Positions 50,731 to 61,693 of a stretch of DNA of 64,000 nucleotides are shown piece after piece. This stretch comes from Streptomyces longwoodensis (GTDB lineage Bacteria; Actinomycetota; Actinomycetes; Streptomycetales; Streptomycetaceae). Each line of letters starts with the position of its first letter. Positions within the stretch are counted from its first letter, which is position 1. The stretch is taken from NCBI RefSeq assembly GCF_001514125.1, contig NZ_KQ948561.1, forward strand, positions 186,001-250,000. Reading direction: 5' to 3'. The notes beneath the pieces are model-generated. The model was not told where the DNA came from, ran no database searches, and saw only the letters and a program-made list of their open reading frames with translations. A program made the position numbers and the translations under genes.

Positions 50731-52278
50731 GTGAACGACCGTCACCCGTCGGGGACTCTGACCACCCCGACCACGGCCTCCGAGGCCGCCTCGGCGCCCT
50801 ATGCGTCGTACGGCAGCCAGGAGGCCCAGTACGACGGTTACTCCACGTACGGCTCCGGCTTCGACGTCCAGGGTTCCCAGGGCGCCCACGGCACGGATGC
50901 CCACACCTCTGGTATCCACGCTCCCGGTGCTTACACCCAGGAGTTCGCCCCGTCCGGTGCTGACTACGGCTCCCCCGCCGACCACGGCACCGCCCACGCC
51001 TACGGAACGGGCACGTACGACACCACCCAGTGGGCGACCGGCACGCACCACACCCTGAACTACGACCCGTACGCGGCCCAGCACCACGCGGCGTACGACA
51101 CGGGCGCGTACGACACCACCAACTGGTCCGCGGACTACGAGCAGTTGTCGGCCATTCCGCAGCAGACCGCGGCGCCCGACGTCAGCGGCCAGTGGGACGC
51201 GAGCGCCTGGCTCCAGCCCGACCGGGCCGGCGGTCCCGCCGACCGGACCCAGCAGTGGGACTGGAACGCGCAGGGCCTCGACCAGGCCTACGACACCGGC
51301 ACGTTCGACACCGGGGCCTACGACGCCACCCAGTGGAACTCCGACGGGGACGCCGCGGCGCGGGACGCGCACGAACAGGGTGCCGAATCGTTCGACCAGC
51401 AGGAGACTTCCGGTTTCGAGGACGCCCGGGACGACGACGGGCTCACCGCCACCGGCGAGTTGCCCGCCGTGGAGACCGCCCCGCTCCTCGACGAGCAGGA
51501 GGAGACCGCGCCCGCCCCGCGCGCGGCCACCCGCAGCGCGAACCGCTCCCGGCGCAGACCGCCGCCGAAGCGCTCCGCGCTGCTGACCGTGGCGGTGCCC
51601 TCGGTCTGCGTGATGGGCGTCGCCGGGATCGCCGCCGCGTCCGTCGGCACGTTCACCGACGAGGGCAAGGAGACCAGCGCCTCCGCCGCGGAGACCAAGT
51701 CGGTCAAGCCGTCCGCCGCCAACAACACGCTGGACACGCAGCTCGAGACTCTGAGCGCCGAGGCCGACAACTTCGCCGACCGGGCCAGCCGCACCCAGGA
51801 GCGCATCGACCTCAAGGCGCAGCAGGAGACCGAGCGGAAGAAGGCGGCGGCGGAGGCGGCCCGCAAGGAGCGGCTGCGCCCCAAGTACGCCCTCCCGGTC
51901 GCCGCCCGCGGACTCAGCGCCTACTACGGCCAGTCCGGCGTCAACTGGATGTCCCTGCACACGGGCATCGACTTCCCCGTCTCCTACGGCACCACCGTGA
52001 TGGCCGCGACCGACGGCACCGTGCGGACGCAGTGGAACAGCGCGTACGGCAACATGATGATCATCACGGCCAAGGACGGTACGGAGACCTGGTACTGCCA
52101 CCTCTCCAGCTACCGCGTCGCCTCCGGGACGACGGTCAAGGCCGGCGAGCCCGTCGCGTACTCCGGGAACTCCGGCAACTCCACCGGCCCGCACCTGCAC
52201 TTCGAGGTCCGGCCCGGCGGCGGCTCCGCGATCGACCCCCTGCCGTGGCTGCGCAGCCACGGCCTGGACCCGACCTGA
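50731..52278 (+). CDS. M23-family metallopeptidase with long disordered N-terminus (position of Rv0950c)
   Basis: 515 residues from GTG 50731. Residues 1-280 are disordered, rich in Tyr, Asp, Thr, Ala and His with repeats such as AYDTGAYDTT. A single membrane helix follows (TVAVPSVCVMGVAGIAAASV, about 284-305), a coiled coil (ARKERL and preceding Gln/Glu/Lys run) and the LytM domain with H410-x-x-x-D414 (HTGIDF) and H488-L-H490 (HLHFEVRPGG), the zinc site of a peptidoglycan endopeptidase. So it is type II: disordered part inside, peptidase outside. It is beside uvrD in M. tuberculosis too (Rv0950c). Confidence 0.9.
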   Translation: MNDRHPSGTLTTPTTASEAASAPYASYGSQEAQYDGYSTYGSGFDVQGSQGAHGTDAHTSGIHAPGAYTQEFAPSGADYGSPADHGTAHAYGTGTYDTTQWATGTHHTLNYDPYAAQHHAAYDTGAYDTTNWSADYEQLSAIPQQTAAPDVSGQWDASAWLQPDRAGGPADRTQQWDWNAQGLDQAYDTGTFDTGAYDATQWNSDGDAAARDAHEQGAESFDQQETSGFEDARDDDGLTATGELPAVETAPLLDEQEETAPAPRAATRSANRSRRRPPPKRSALLTVAVPSVCVMGVAGIAAASVGTFTDEGKETSASAAETKSVKPSAANNTLDTQLETLSAEADNFADRASRTQERIDLKAQQETERKKAAAEAARKERLRPKYALPVAARGLSAYYGQSGVNWMSLHTGIDFPVSYGTTVMAATDGTVRTQWNSAYGNMMIITAKDGTETWYCHLSSYRVASGTTVKAGEPVAYSGNSGNSTGPHLHFEVRPGGGSAIDPLPWLRSHGLDPT

Positions 52279-52304
52279 GCCGGAAGCCACCGGAAGCCCG
52301 CAGA

Positions 52305-52328
52305 AGCCCCCGCCCGTCAGCGGGGGCT
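52305..52328 (+). terminator. terminator of the M23 gene
   Basis: 9-bp perfect stem AGCCCCCGC/GCGGGGGCT with a 6-nt loop, 26 nt after the stop. Confidence 0.75.
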
Positions 52329-52343
52329 CCGCCGTGTCACGTC

Positions 52344-52388
52344 AGGTGAGCCGGCCCCGGAGCCCACTCGCCCCGGAGCCGGCTCACC

Positions 52389-52389
<1 letters not shown>
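52344..52389. terminator. second inverted repeat between convergent M23 and uvrD genes
   Basis: 12-bp perfect arms AGGTGAGCCGGC (52344-52355) and 52378-52389 around a 22-nt loop; the right arm touches the uvrD stop codon. Confidence 0.5.
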
Positions 52390-54860
<2,471 letters not shown>

Positions 54861-54869
54861 CGCTCTACG

Positions 54870-54892
54870 AGTCTAGGGGGCCCCACTGACAC
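54870..54892 (-). promoter_or_regulatory. PafBC/RecA-NDp-type promoter motif of the helicase gene
   Basis: On the minus strand: gTGTCAGTG (54884-54892), GGGCCCCC (8 nt), TAGACT (54870-54875), then 9 nt to ATG 54860. It fits the consensus tTGTCRGTG-N8-TAnnnT except for the first, weakly conserved base. Confidence 0.75.
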
Positions 54893-55098
54893 CCCGGTCG
54901 CCCTCCCGGAAACTGGGCGTTCGTGACGCTCCGTGCCCCTCGCGACACACACTGCTCCGGTACGGATCCGGACACGCCCAGGTCACGAAAATGTATCGGG
55001 CATATCACCCGTCAACCTTCCCAGGCGCCCCACGCGTTGGCTACCGTTCCGGCAGGCCGTACGACCCCCACCGGCGAACCCCGCCGGGCCGCGCGGCC

Positions 55099-55250
55099 TC
55101 CGCCGAGTCCGGCCCGCCACGACGGCAGCCGGAGCCGGGGACCCACCGAGATCCTTGGGGTGAATCGGCCCGACCTCCCGCGGGGGACACGGCCGTAGGG
55201 CAACCCTTCCGACCGACCGCCCGAACCCGACAGCTAACCCGGTAGGCGGA
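55099..55250 (+). ncRNA. ydaO-type cyclic di-AMP riboswitch
   Basis: Recognised by its conserved blocks in order: CGCCGAGTCC, CCGGAGCCGGGGACCCACCG, GGGGTGAATC, GGGCAACCC, CCCGAACCCGACAGCTAACC then CGGTAGGCGGA; TCCGCC (55099-55104) and GGCGGA (55245-55250) close the outer stem. Just downstream lies the ribosome-binding site GGAAGGAG (55255-55262) and the TTG start of an NlpC/P60 hydrolase. In Streptomyces such riboswitches turn off wall-lytic genes when cyclic di-AMP is high. Confidence 0.93.
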
Positions 55251-55271
55251 CCGTGGAAGGAGTCGCCTCCC

Positions 55272-56474
55272 TTGGCGTCGCAGCACCGCAAGCCCCGCTC
55301 CGCGGGACCGCGGGTGGCCGGAATACGCCCGCCCGTCCTCGCCACCGCCGCCCTCACCTCGGTGGCCCTGCTCTCCCAGACGGCGCACGCCGCGCCCGCC
55401 GACGACCGCCGGCCCAGTCTGGAAGAGGTCGAGAAGAAGGTCGACGACCTCTACCGCCAGGCGGAGTCGGCGACCGAGAAGTACAACGCCGCCAAGGAGC
55501 AGACCGCCACCCAGCGCCGGCGCGTCGACGGCCTCCTCGACGACGTCGCCCGGCGCACCCAGGAGCTCAACACCGCGCGCGAGGAGCTGGGCACCTTCGC
55601 CGCCGCCCAGTACCGCACCGGCGCCTCCGTCCCCGGCACGGCGACGTTCCTGCTCGCGGACACCCCGCAGGACTACTTCGACCAGTCCCAGCTCATGGGG
55701 CGGATGACCGAGCGGCAGAAGAGCGCGGTCGACGACTACGTGACCGAGCAGGCGGCCACGATGAAGAAGCGCGAGGAGGCCTCACGGAGCCTGCGGACGC
55801 TCACCGACACGCAGAGCGACCTCAGGACCGCCAAGGCCACCGTCCAGCAGAAGCTCACCGCCGCGCGGGAGCTGCTGGCGCAGCTGACGGCGCAGGAGAA
55901 GGCGCGGCTCGCCGCGATCGAGAAGCGCAAGCAGGAGGAGGCCGCGCGCCAGGCGGCCGCGCTGGCGAAGCAGCAGGCCGAGGCGCGGGCGGCCCAGCAG
56001 GAGAGCGCGTCCGGGTCCGGCTCCGGGGCGGTCGCGGGGTCGGGGTCGGTCTCGGGGGCGGGGTCGGGGACGTCCTCGTCGTCCACGGGCTCGGCCGCAA
56101 CGGACCCCGCCTACGCCACCAGGGCCGACAAGGCGCTCGCCTTCGCCCGCGCGCAGATCGGCAAGCCGTACGTCTGGGGCGCCACCGGCCCCGGCTCCTT
56201 CGACTGCTCCGGCCTCACCCAGGCCGCCTGGAAGGCCGCCGGCGTCAGCCTCCCGCGCACCACCTACGACCAGGTCGACGCGGGCACCACGGTCCCGCTC
56301 TCCCAGGCCCGGCCCGGTGACCTGGTCTTCTTCTACGGCGACATCAGCCACGTCGGCCTCTACATCGGCAACGGCATGATGATCCACGCCCCGAAGCCCG
56401 GCGCGTACGTGCGCGAGGAGTCCGTCTACTACGACGGCGAGTCGGCCATCCACAGCGTGGTGCGGCCGGCGTAG
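55272..56474 (+). CDS. NlpC/P60-family peptidoglycan hydrolase (first paralogue)
   Basis: 400 residues from TTG 55272. Signal peptide (VLATAALTSVALLSQTAHA), two long coiled-coil helices (residues 45-250, Gln/Lys/Glu/Ala-rich), a Ser/Gly linker (SGSGSGAVAGSGSVSGAG), and a C-terminal NlpC/P60 domain with C312 (FDCSGLTQAAWK), H360 (ISHVGLYIGNG) and H372 (MIHAP). It cleaves a gamma-D-Glu-dipeptide bond in stem peptides. It is controlled by the riboswitch in front. A 47-bp duplication begins at its last codons. Confidence 0.93.
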   Translation: MASQHRKPRSAGPRVAGIRPPVLATAALTSVALLSQTAHAAPADDRRPSLEEVEKKVDDLYRQAESATEKYNAAKEQTATQRRRVDGLLDDVARRTQELNTAREELGTFAAAQYRTGASVPGTATFLLADTPQDYFDQSQLMGRMTERQKSAVDDYVTEQAATMKKREEASRSLRTLTDTQSDLRTAKATVQQKLTAARELLAQLTAQEKARLAAIEKRKQEEAARQAAALAKQQAEARAAQQESASGSGSGAVAGSGSVSGAGSGTSSSSTGSAATDPAYATRADKALAFARAQIGKPYVWGATGPGSFDCSGLTQAAWKAAGVSLPRTTYDQVDAGTTVPLSQARPGDLVFFYGDISHVGLYIGNGMMIHAPKPGAYVREESVYYDGESAIHSVVRPA

Positions 56475-56550
56475 CGGCGGCGTCTTCACGGGCGCACGCG
56501 CGCGTGGTGCGGCCGGCGGAGCGGCGGCGCCTTTACGGGCGCACGCGCGC
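56457..56550. repeat. 47-bp tandem duplication across the hydrolase stop codon
   Basis: Copy 1 (56457-56503) and copy 2 (56504-56550) differ at only a few positions. Copy 1 contains the end of the hydrolase gene including TAG; the same position in copy 2 reads GAG. A GTGG at 56551 may start a third copy. Confidence 0.75.
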
Positions 56551-56581
56551 GTGGCCCGCCCGCTCGGCGCCCGAAGCTTCC

Positions 56582-56587
56582 TAGCAT
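56582..56587 (+). promoter_or_regulatory. -10 element (TAGCAT) of the SLAC1/TehA-like gene
   Basis: TAGCAT, 7 nt, ATG 56595: predicted leaderless transcript. Confidence 0.45.
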
Positions 56588-56594
56588 CGGGCGC

Positions 56595-57593
56595 ATGTCC
56601 GGGACCTCACCTCTGCGCGCCTGGTGGGCGCACCGTCCGCCCGCTGCCGGGGCCGCCGTGATGGCGACCGGCATCCTGTCGGTCGGGCTGCGCCTCACCG
56701 GCCACGACCTCCTGTCCCGCCTCGCCCTGCTGGTGACCGCCATCGCCTGGGTCGCGCTGGCGGCGGACTTCGTCGTACGGCTGGGGCGCGACCGTGCGCG
56801 GTGGCTGGCCGACGCGGGCACGCCGGGGGCGCTGGTGGCCGTGGCGGCCACGACGGTCCTCGGGACCAGGGTCTCGATGGCGGGCCGGCAGTCGCTCGCC
56901 GCGGCGCTGCTGGCGCTGTCGGCGCTGCTCTGGCCCGTGCTGCTGGTGAGCGTCGTACGTCACGTGCGGCCGCGGATGCCGGGAGCGGTGTTCCTGTGCT
57001 GCGTGGCCACCGAGGGGCTCGCCGTGCTCGGGGCGACGCTGGCACGGGCCGACGCGGTGGCGTGGCTCGCGCACACGGCGCTGGTGTTCTTCTGGCTGGG
57101 GCTGCTGCTCTACGTCTTCGCCCTCACCCGTTTCGACCCGCGGCAGATCGCCACGGGGGCCGGTGACCACTGGGTGGCCGGCGGGGCCCTCGCGATCTCG
57201 GCGCTGGCGGGCACCAAGCTGCTGGGCGCGGACGACGCCGGCCTGTACCTGTGGAACGGCGACGACACGCACGTCCTGCGCACCGTCACGGGGGCCCTGC
57301 TGGTGCTCGACCTGGCCTGGTACGTGGTCCTGCTGGTCGCGGAGCTGCTGTGGCGGCGCCCCGGCTACGACCTGCGCCGCTGGTCCACGGTGTTCCCCCT
57401 CGGCATGACGGCCACGGCCACCCTGTCGGTCGCCGCCGCCCTCGACCTGCCCTGGCTCGAAGGGCCGGGGCAGGTGCTGCTGTGGATCGCGGTCGCGGCC
57501 TGGCTGGCCGTGGCGGCGGGAGCGCTCACCACGGCCCGCGCGGCCCTCGCCTCCCACGGGTGGGGGCCGGCTAGGTCCACAGGACCGCGATGA
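56595..57593 (+). CDS. SLAC1/TehA (TDT)-family membrane protein
   Basis: 332 residues in ten helices. The N-terminus WWAHRPPAAGAAVMATGILS and RWSTVFPLGMTATATLSVA near the C-terminus are TDT-like (TehA, Mae1, SLAC1), a family of anion or dicarboxylate channels and tellurite-resistance proteins. The ligand is not predictable. The last 23 nt overlap the convergent small membrane protein gene. Confidence 0.75.
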   Translation: MSGTSPLRAWWAHRPPAAGAAVMATGILSVGLRLTGHDLLSRLALLVTAIAWVALAADFVVRLGRDRARWLADAGTPGALVAVAATTVLGTRVSMAGRQSLAAALLALSALLWPVLLVSVVRHVRPRMPGAVFLCCVATEGLAVLGATLARADAVAWLAHTALVFFWLGLLLYVFALTRFDPRQIATGAGDHWVAGGALAISALAGTKLLGADDAGLYLWNGDDTHVLRTVTGALLVLDLAWYVVLLVAELLWRRPGYDLRRWSTVFPLGMTATATLSVAAALDLPWLEGPGQVLLWIAVAAWLAVAAGALTTARAALASHGWGPARSTGPR

Positions 57594-57924
57594 AGATGTT
57601 CGCCACGGTCAGCAGGCCCACCAGGCCGAACAGGCCCTTGTCCACCTTCTCGTCGTCGCGCTTCACGTAGACGAGGCCGAGGATCACGATCAGCAGGGCC
57701 AGCTTCACGCCGATCTTGACGTTGTTGACGTGGTGGTCGTCCGCCTGGTTGAGGCCGACCAGGATCACGCCGGTGACCAGCATCGTCGCCGCGCCGTGCA
57801 GCATGGCGGGAACGAAGCGGGCGGTGCCCCGGCCCATCGCCTTCATCTGGGTCAGGAAGCCGCCGAGGAGCGCGGCGATGCCGATGATGTGCAGGCCGAC
57901 GAAGAGATGGATGAGTACGTCCAT
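57571..57924 (-). CDS. small integral membrane protein (four helices)
   Basis: 117 residues: HLFVGLHIIGIAALLGGFLT, AMLHGAATMLVTGVILVGL, IGVKLALLIVILGLVYV and KGLFGLVGLLTVANIFIAVL. I do not recognise the family; the first helix with HxxG and the overall size resemble small heme- or redox-associated membrane proteins, but no ligand pair is clear. On its strand TAGAGT lies 8 nt before ATG, so it may be leaderless. Confidence 0.8.
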   Translation of the reverse strand: MDVLIHLFVGLHIIGIAALLGGFLTQMKAMGRGTARFVPAMLHGAATMLVTGVILVGLNQADDHHVNNVKIGVKLALLIVILGLVYVKRDDEKVDKGLFGLVGLLTVANIFIAVLWT

Positions 57925-58392
57925 GGGGCCGGACTCTAATCAGCCGTCCTGACGCCCCCCGACACCGGCCCCGTGACAAGCGCCCGCGGCACATCCACCC
58001 GCTCGCATATATGCGTCCATAGCAGCGCGCCCCTCCCTTGCGCCTCCCCTTCCCCACATCGGTCACCGCGCCCCGCGAAGTCGACGCCCCCGGACCTCCG
58101 ACACGGTCACATGCGGTCCTCCATCGATCCGCTCGTGTCATTTCCGTACATCTCGTTACCGAGCCGACACGGACGGGCCTAGCGTCCTCCCCCAGGTGAC
58201 CGGCTCTCCACCGCCGCCCGGGCCAGGGCGACGGTCGGGCACCACCGCCGAAAGGTCCGGCGGCGCCCCCGCTCCCCCGTGCGGGGCGTCGCCGGACCCG
58301 CCCGCCGTCCCCCCGCGGCCGGGCCCGCACCCCCGGCACCTCGCCCCTCACGAGGGCGGGGAACAGTCGTACGAAAGGACGTGCAGTCCCAC
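57925..58392. other. 468-bp region with the leader of the second NlpC/P60 gene
   Basis: Contains a plausible promoter (-10 TAGCGT at 58180-58185) and a long hairpin at 58254-58298, giving a 5' leader of about 200 nt. I do not find the ydaO blocks here. The left part (57940-58150) has nothing that I can identify. Confidence 0.5.
58254..58298 (+). promoter_or_regulatory. long leader hairpin upstream of the second NlpC/P60 gene
   Basis: 18-bp stem with one G-U pair and one bulged C (58254-58272 with 58281-58298), 8-nt loop, 95 nt before the start codon. It could be an attenuator or part of an unidentified sensor RNA. Confidence 0.55.
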
Positions 58393-59472
58393 GTGGCAGC
58401 GCACCGCAAGTCCCGACAGCGCTCGCTCAGCGGCCATACAGTCCGCACCGCGGCCACCCTCGCCCTCGCCGGCGCGGCCACCGCGACCGCCTTCGACGGC
58501 ACCGGCCACGCCGAACCGGCACTGACCCCGGCGCAGGTCAAGGCCAAGGTGGACAAGCTCTACCAGGAGGCGGAGGTCGCCACCGAGAAGTACAACGGCG
58601 CCCAGGAGCGGGCACACCAGGCCGAACAGCGGCTGGAGTCGCTGCGGGACGAGGCCGCCCGCAAGGAACAGCGGCTCAACTCCGCCCGCGAGGCACTGGG
58701 TTACATGGCCGCCGCGCAGTACCGCAGCGCCGGGCTCGACCCGGCCGTGCAACTGGCCCTCTCCGACCACCCCGACCAGTACCTCGACGGCGTCGCCCTC
58801 GCCGAACGCGCCGGCCACCGCCAGTCGGCCGCCGTCGCCGGCGTCCGCAAGCAGCTGCGGGAGATCGAGCAGGTGCGCGGCGCCGCCCGCGTCGAACTGG
58901 CCGCCCTGAAGACCCGACGGGCCGAACTCCAGCAGCAGAAGAAGACGGTCACCGACAAACTGGACGCGGCCCGCCGGCTGCTGTCCCGGCTGACCGCGCG
59001 GGAACGCGCCCGCTTCGCGGCGGACACCACGGCCCCCGGCGCTTCCGGCCGCGCCTCACGCACCGTGCCCGGCGCGCGCACCGGCATCGCGGCACCCGGC
59101 TCCGCGACCGCCCAGGCGCCCACCTCCCGCGCCGCCGCGGCCGTCGCCTACGCCTACTCCAAGCTCGGCAGCCCCTACGTGTGGGGCGCGACCGGCCCCA
59201 ACGCCTTCGACTGCTCGGGCCTCGTCCTGGCCGCCTACCGTTCGGCCGGCGTCTCCCTGCCCCGCACCACCTACGCCCAGATCGACGCCGGCCGCCGGGT
59301 CTCGCGCTCCGAGCTCCGCCCCGGCGACCTGGTGTTCTTCTACTCCGGCATCAGTCACGTCGGCCTGTACGTCGGCAACGGCCGGATGATCCACGCCCCG
59401 AACCCCTCGGCCCCGGTGCGCATCGCCCCCATCGACGAGATGCCGTTCGCGGGGGCGACCCGGGTGGCGTGA
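58393..59472 (+). CDS. NlpC/P60-family peptidoglycan hydrolase (second paralogue)
   Basis: 359 residues, GTG 58393 (alternative GTG 58381). Signal peptide (TAATLALAGAATATAF), coiled coil from about 40 to 210, and NlpC/P60 domain with C274 (FDCSGLVLAAYR), H322 (ISHVGLYVGNG) and H334 (MIHAP). The coiled coil begins VDKLYQEAEVATEKYNGAQE, near-identical to the same region in the first paralogue, so they are duplicates with different leaders. The N-terminus also matches (AHRKSR against SQHRKPR). Confidence 0.93.
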   Translation: MAAHRKSRQRSLSGHTVRTAATLALAGAATATAFDGTGHAEPALTPAQVKAKVDKLYQEAEVATEKYNGAQERAHQAEQRLESLRDEAARKEQRLNSAREALGYMAAAQYRSAGLDPAVQLALSDHPDQYLDGVALAERAGHRQSAAVAGVRKQLREIEQVRGAARVELAALKTRRAELQQQKKTVTDKLDAARRLLSRLTARERARFAADTTAPGASGRASRTVPGARTGIAAPGSATAQAPTSRAAAAVAYAYSKLGSPYVWGATGPNAFDCSGLVLAAYRSAGVSLPRTTYAQIDAGRRVSRSELRPGDLVFFYSGISHVGLYVGNGRMIHAPNPSAPVRIAPIDEMPFAGATRVA

Positions 59473-59500
59473 GCGGGCCGTGGTGGGCGGCTGCGGCAGC

Positions 59501-60226
59501 TCAGACCAGTCGCCGGGCCGTCGCCCACCGGGTGAGTTCGTGGCGGTTGGACAGCTGGAGCTTGCGCAGGACCGCCGAGACATGGGACTCGACCGTCTTC
59601 ACCGAGATGAAGAGCTGCTTGGCGATCTCCTTGTAGGCGTAGCCCCGCGCGATGAGCCGCAGCACCTCGCGCTCGCGCTGGGTGAGGCGGTCGAGGTCCT
59701 CGTCGACCGGCGGGGCGTCCGTGGAGGCGAAGGCGTCCAGCACGAACCCGGCCAGCCGGGGGGAGAAGACCGCGTCGCCCTCCTGGACCCGGAAGACGGA
59801 GTCGATCAGGTCGGAGCCGGTGATCGTCTTGGTGACGTAGCCCCGCGCACCGCCACGGATCACGCCGATCACGTCCTCCGCCGCGTCGGAGACCGACAGG
59901 GCGAGGAAGCGGACGGGCCGCTCGGCGTCCGCCATCAGCGCGGCGCAGCGGCGCAGCACCTCGACCCCGCCGCCGCCCGGCAGGTGCACGTCGAGCAGGA
60001 CGACCTCGGGCCGGGTCGCGGTGATCACCGTGACCGCCTGATCGACGTCCGCGGCCTCCCCCACGACCTCCACGCCGGTCTGCTCGGTTCGGCCGATCTC
60101 CGCCTGCACCCCCGTGCGGAACATCCGGTGGTCGTCGACGAGGACCACCCGCACATGGCGTCGGCCGGCGCCGTCGGCTGCCTGCTCCCCCGCCGCCGTC
60201 GCGTTCGTCTCGGTCGGATCGCTCAT
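59501..60226 (-). CDS. NarL/LuxR-family response regulator
   Basis: 241 residues: receiver domain with DDH at 31-33, phospho-acceptor D79 (VVLLDVHLPGGG) and Lys in GYVTKTITG; LuxR-type HTH at 175-235 (LTQREREVLRLIARGYAYKE, LFISVKTVESHVSAVLRKL). It overlaps the stop of its kinase by 4 nt (ATGA). Cognate kinase and divergent PspC/LiaF-like protein point to an envelope-stress role. Confidence 0.95.
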   Translation of the reverse strand: MSDPTETNATAAGEQAADGAGRRHVRVVLVDDHRMFRTGVQAEIGRTEQTGVEVVGEAADVDQAVTVITATRPEVVLLDVHLPGGGGVEVLRRCAALMADAERPVRFLALSVSDAAEDVIGVIRGGARGYVTKTITGSDLIDSVFRVQEGDAVFSPRLAGFVLDAFASTDAPPVDEDLDRLTQREREVLRLIARGYAYKEIAKQLFISVKTVESHVSAVLRKLQLSNRHELTRWATARRLV

Positions 60227-61515
60227 GACGTCTTCTCCGCCCTCTCCATCTCCAGCTCGACCTCCGTGCCGCCGTCGGGCACCGCCCGCAGCCGCGCCGT
60301 ACCGCCGTTGCGCTCCATACGGCCGATGATCGATTCTCTGACACCCATGCGGTCGGCGGGTATGGAGTCGAGATCGAAGCCGGGACCCCGGTCGCGGACG
60401 GACACGAAGACCGTCCTCCCCTCGACTTCGGCGTAGACCTGTACGGCGCCGCCCTCGCCACCGTACTTGGCAGCGTTGACCATCGCTTCGCGCGCGGCCT
60501 GCATCTGTGCCGCGATCCCCTCGTCGAGCGGGCAGTCACCGACGACCACGACCTCGATGGGCACCCCGTGCTTGTCCTCGACCTCGGCGGCGTTGCGCCG
60601 GACCGCGTCGGCGAGGGTGGCCGGCTCGTCGGCCTCGTCCTTGCCGGTGCCCTCCGGCTTGTACAGCCAGGTGCGCAGGTCACGCTCCTGGGCCCGGGCG
60701 AGGCGGCGCACCTCCGCGGCGTTCTCCGCGTTGCGCTGGATCAGGGTCAGGGTGTGCAGCACCGAGTCGTGCACGTGGGCCGCCACCTCCGCCCGCTCCT
60801 GGGCGCGGATGCGCATCAGCCGCTCCTCGGACAGGTCCTGGGTCATCCGCACCAGGTACGGTCCGGCGAGCAGGGTGATGCCGACGAGGACCGCGAGCGC
60901 CGCCTGGAGGACCGAGCCGAGGTGGGCGACCGAGCCCTGGAGGACGAAGACCCCCGAGACACCGGCGGTGACCAGCAGGACGCCGCCGACCGTGCGTAGC
61001 AGGGTGAGCGTGCGTCTGCGGCGCCCGACCTCGGCCCAGCGGGCCCGGCGGGCGTTGTCCGCCTGCCGCCACACCAGCGCGACACCGGCGCCGACGAGGA
61101 CGGCCGGCAGGAGGTAGGCCTTGGCACCGTTGCCCAGGTTGACGTTGCCGACGAAGACCACGGCGACGACGACCATGAGGAGCAGGGCGACAATCTGGCC
61201 CTTGTCCGGCTTGCGGGCCACGAGTCTGCGGCGGCCGTCGGGGGACGTCTCGGTGGTCACCAGGGACGGTGGCCGCTGCGCCTCCACCCCGCCGACGCCG
61301 AGCGGCACGAAGAACCAGAAGGCCGCGTACAGCAGCGCCCCGAGCCCGTCCGCCATGAACAGGCCGACGAACACCAGCCGCACCCAGATCACGGGCAGTC
61401 CGAGGTGCCCGGCGAGCCCCCGCGCCACACCACCCAGCCAGCGTCCGTCGCTGCTGCGGTAGAGCTTGCGCGGCGGCCGCGGTTCGACGAGTGGCGCAGT
61501 GGCGGCTTCCGGCAT
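60223..61515 (-). CDS. PspC-domain sensor histidine kinase
   Basis: 430 residues. An N-terminal PspC domain (KLYRSSDGRWLGGVARGLAG, WVRLVFVGLFMADGLGALLY), more membrane helices, then a HisKA_3 domain with H249 (HVHDSVLHTLTLIQRN) and a HATPase with N box (MQAAREAMVNAAKYGG) and G1 (VSVRDRGPGFD). It belongs to the NarL-type kinases fused to PspC common in actinomycetes. PspC domains sense membrane stress. ATG 61515 is taken; GTG 61530 is possible. Confidence 0.93.
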   Translation of the reverse strand: MPEAATAPLVEPRPPRKLYRSSDGRWLGGVARGLAGHLGLPVIWVRLVFVGLFMADGLGALLYAAFWFFVPLGVGGVEAQRPPSLVTTETSPDGRRRLVARKPDKGQIVALLLMVVVAVVFVGNVNLGNGAKAYLLPAVLVGAGVALVWRQADNARRARWAEVGRRRRTLTLLRTVGGVLLVTAGVSGVFVLQGSVAHLGSVLQAALAVLVGITLLAGPYLVRMTQDLSEERLMRIRAQERAEVAAHVHDSVLHTLTLIQRNAENAAEVRRLARAQERDLRTWLYKPEGTGKDEADEPATLADAVRRNAAEVEDKHGVPIEVVVVGDCPLDEGIAAQMQAAREAMVNAAKYGGEGGAVQVYAEVEGRTVFVSVRDRGPGFDLDSIPADRMGVRESIIGRMERNGGTARLRAVPDGGTEVELEMERAEKTS

Positions 61516-61693
61516 GCCAACGATGGTCACACGGCGGGCGGGCCGGGGCATCAGGGTTCTCCCCCGAGACGCCCCTGATCTGGAGCGCCGCCGCGCCTCG
61601 AACGCCTCCCGGCCCCGCCTCAGGGCCGATCTCAGGGTCCGACCAGGGTCGTTCCGACTGCCGCGACGGCGCCTCGCCCGCCACCATGGACTC

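Noticed and set aside
58256..58392. ydaO riboswitch upstream of the second NlpC/P60 gene
   Set aside because: The conserved blocks GGGGTGAATC, GGGCAACCC and GCTAACCCGG are absent; only a hairpin is present.
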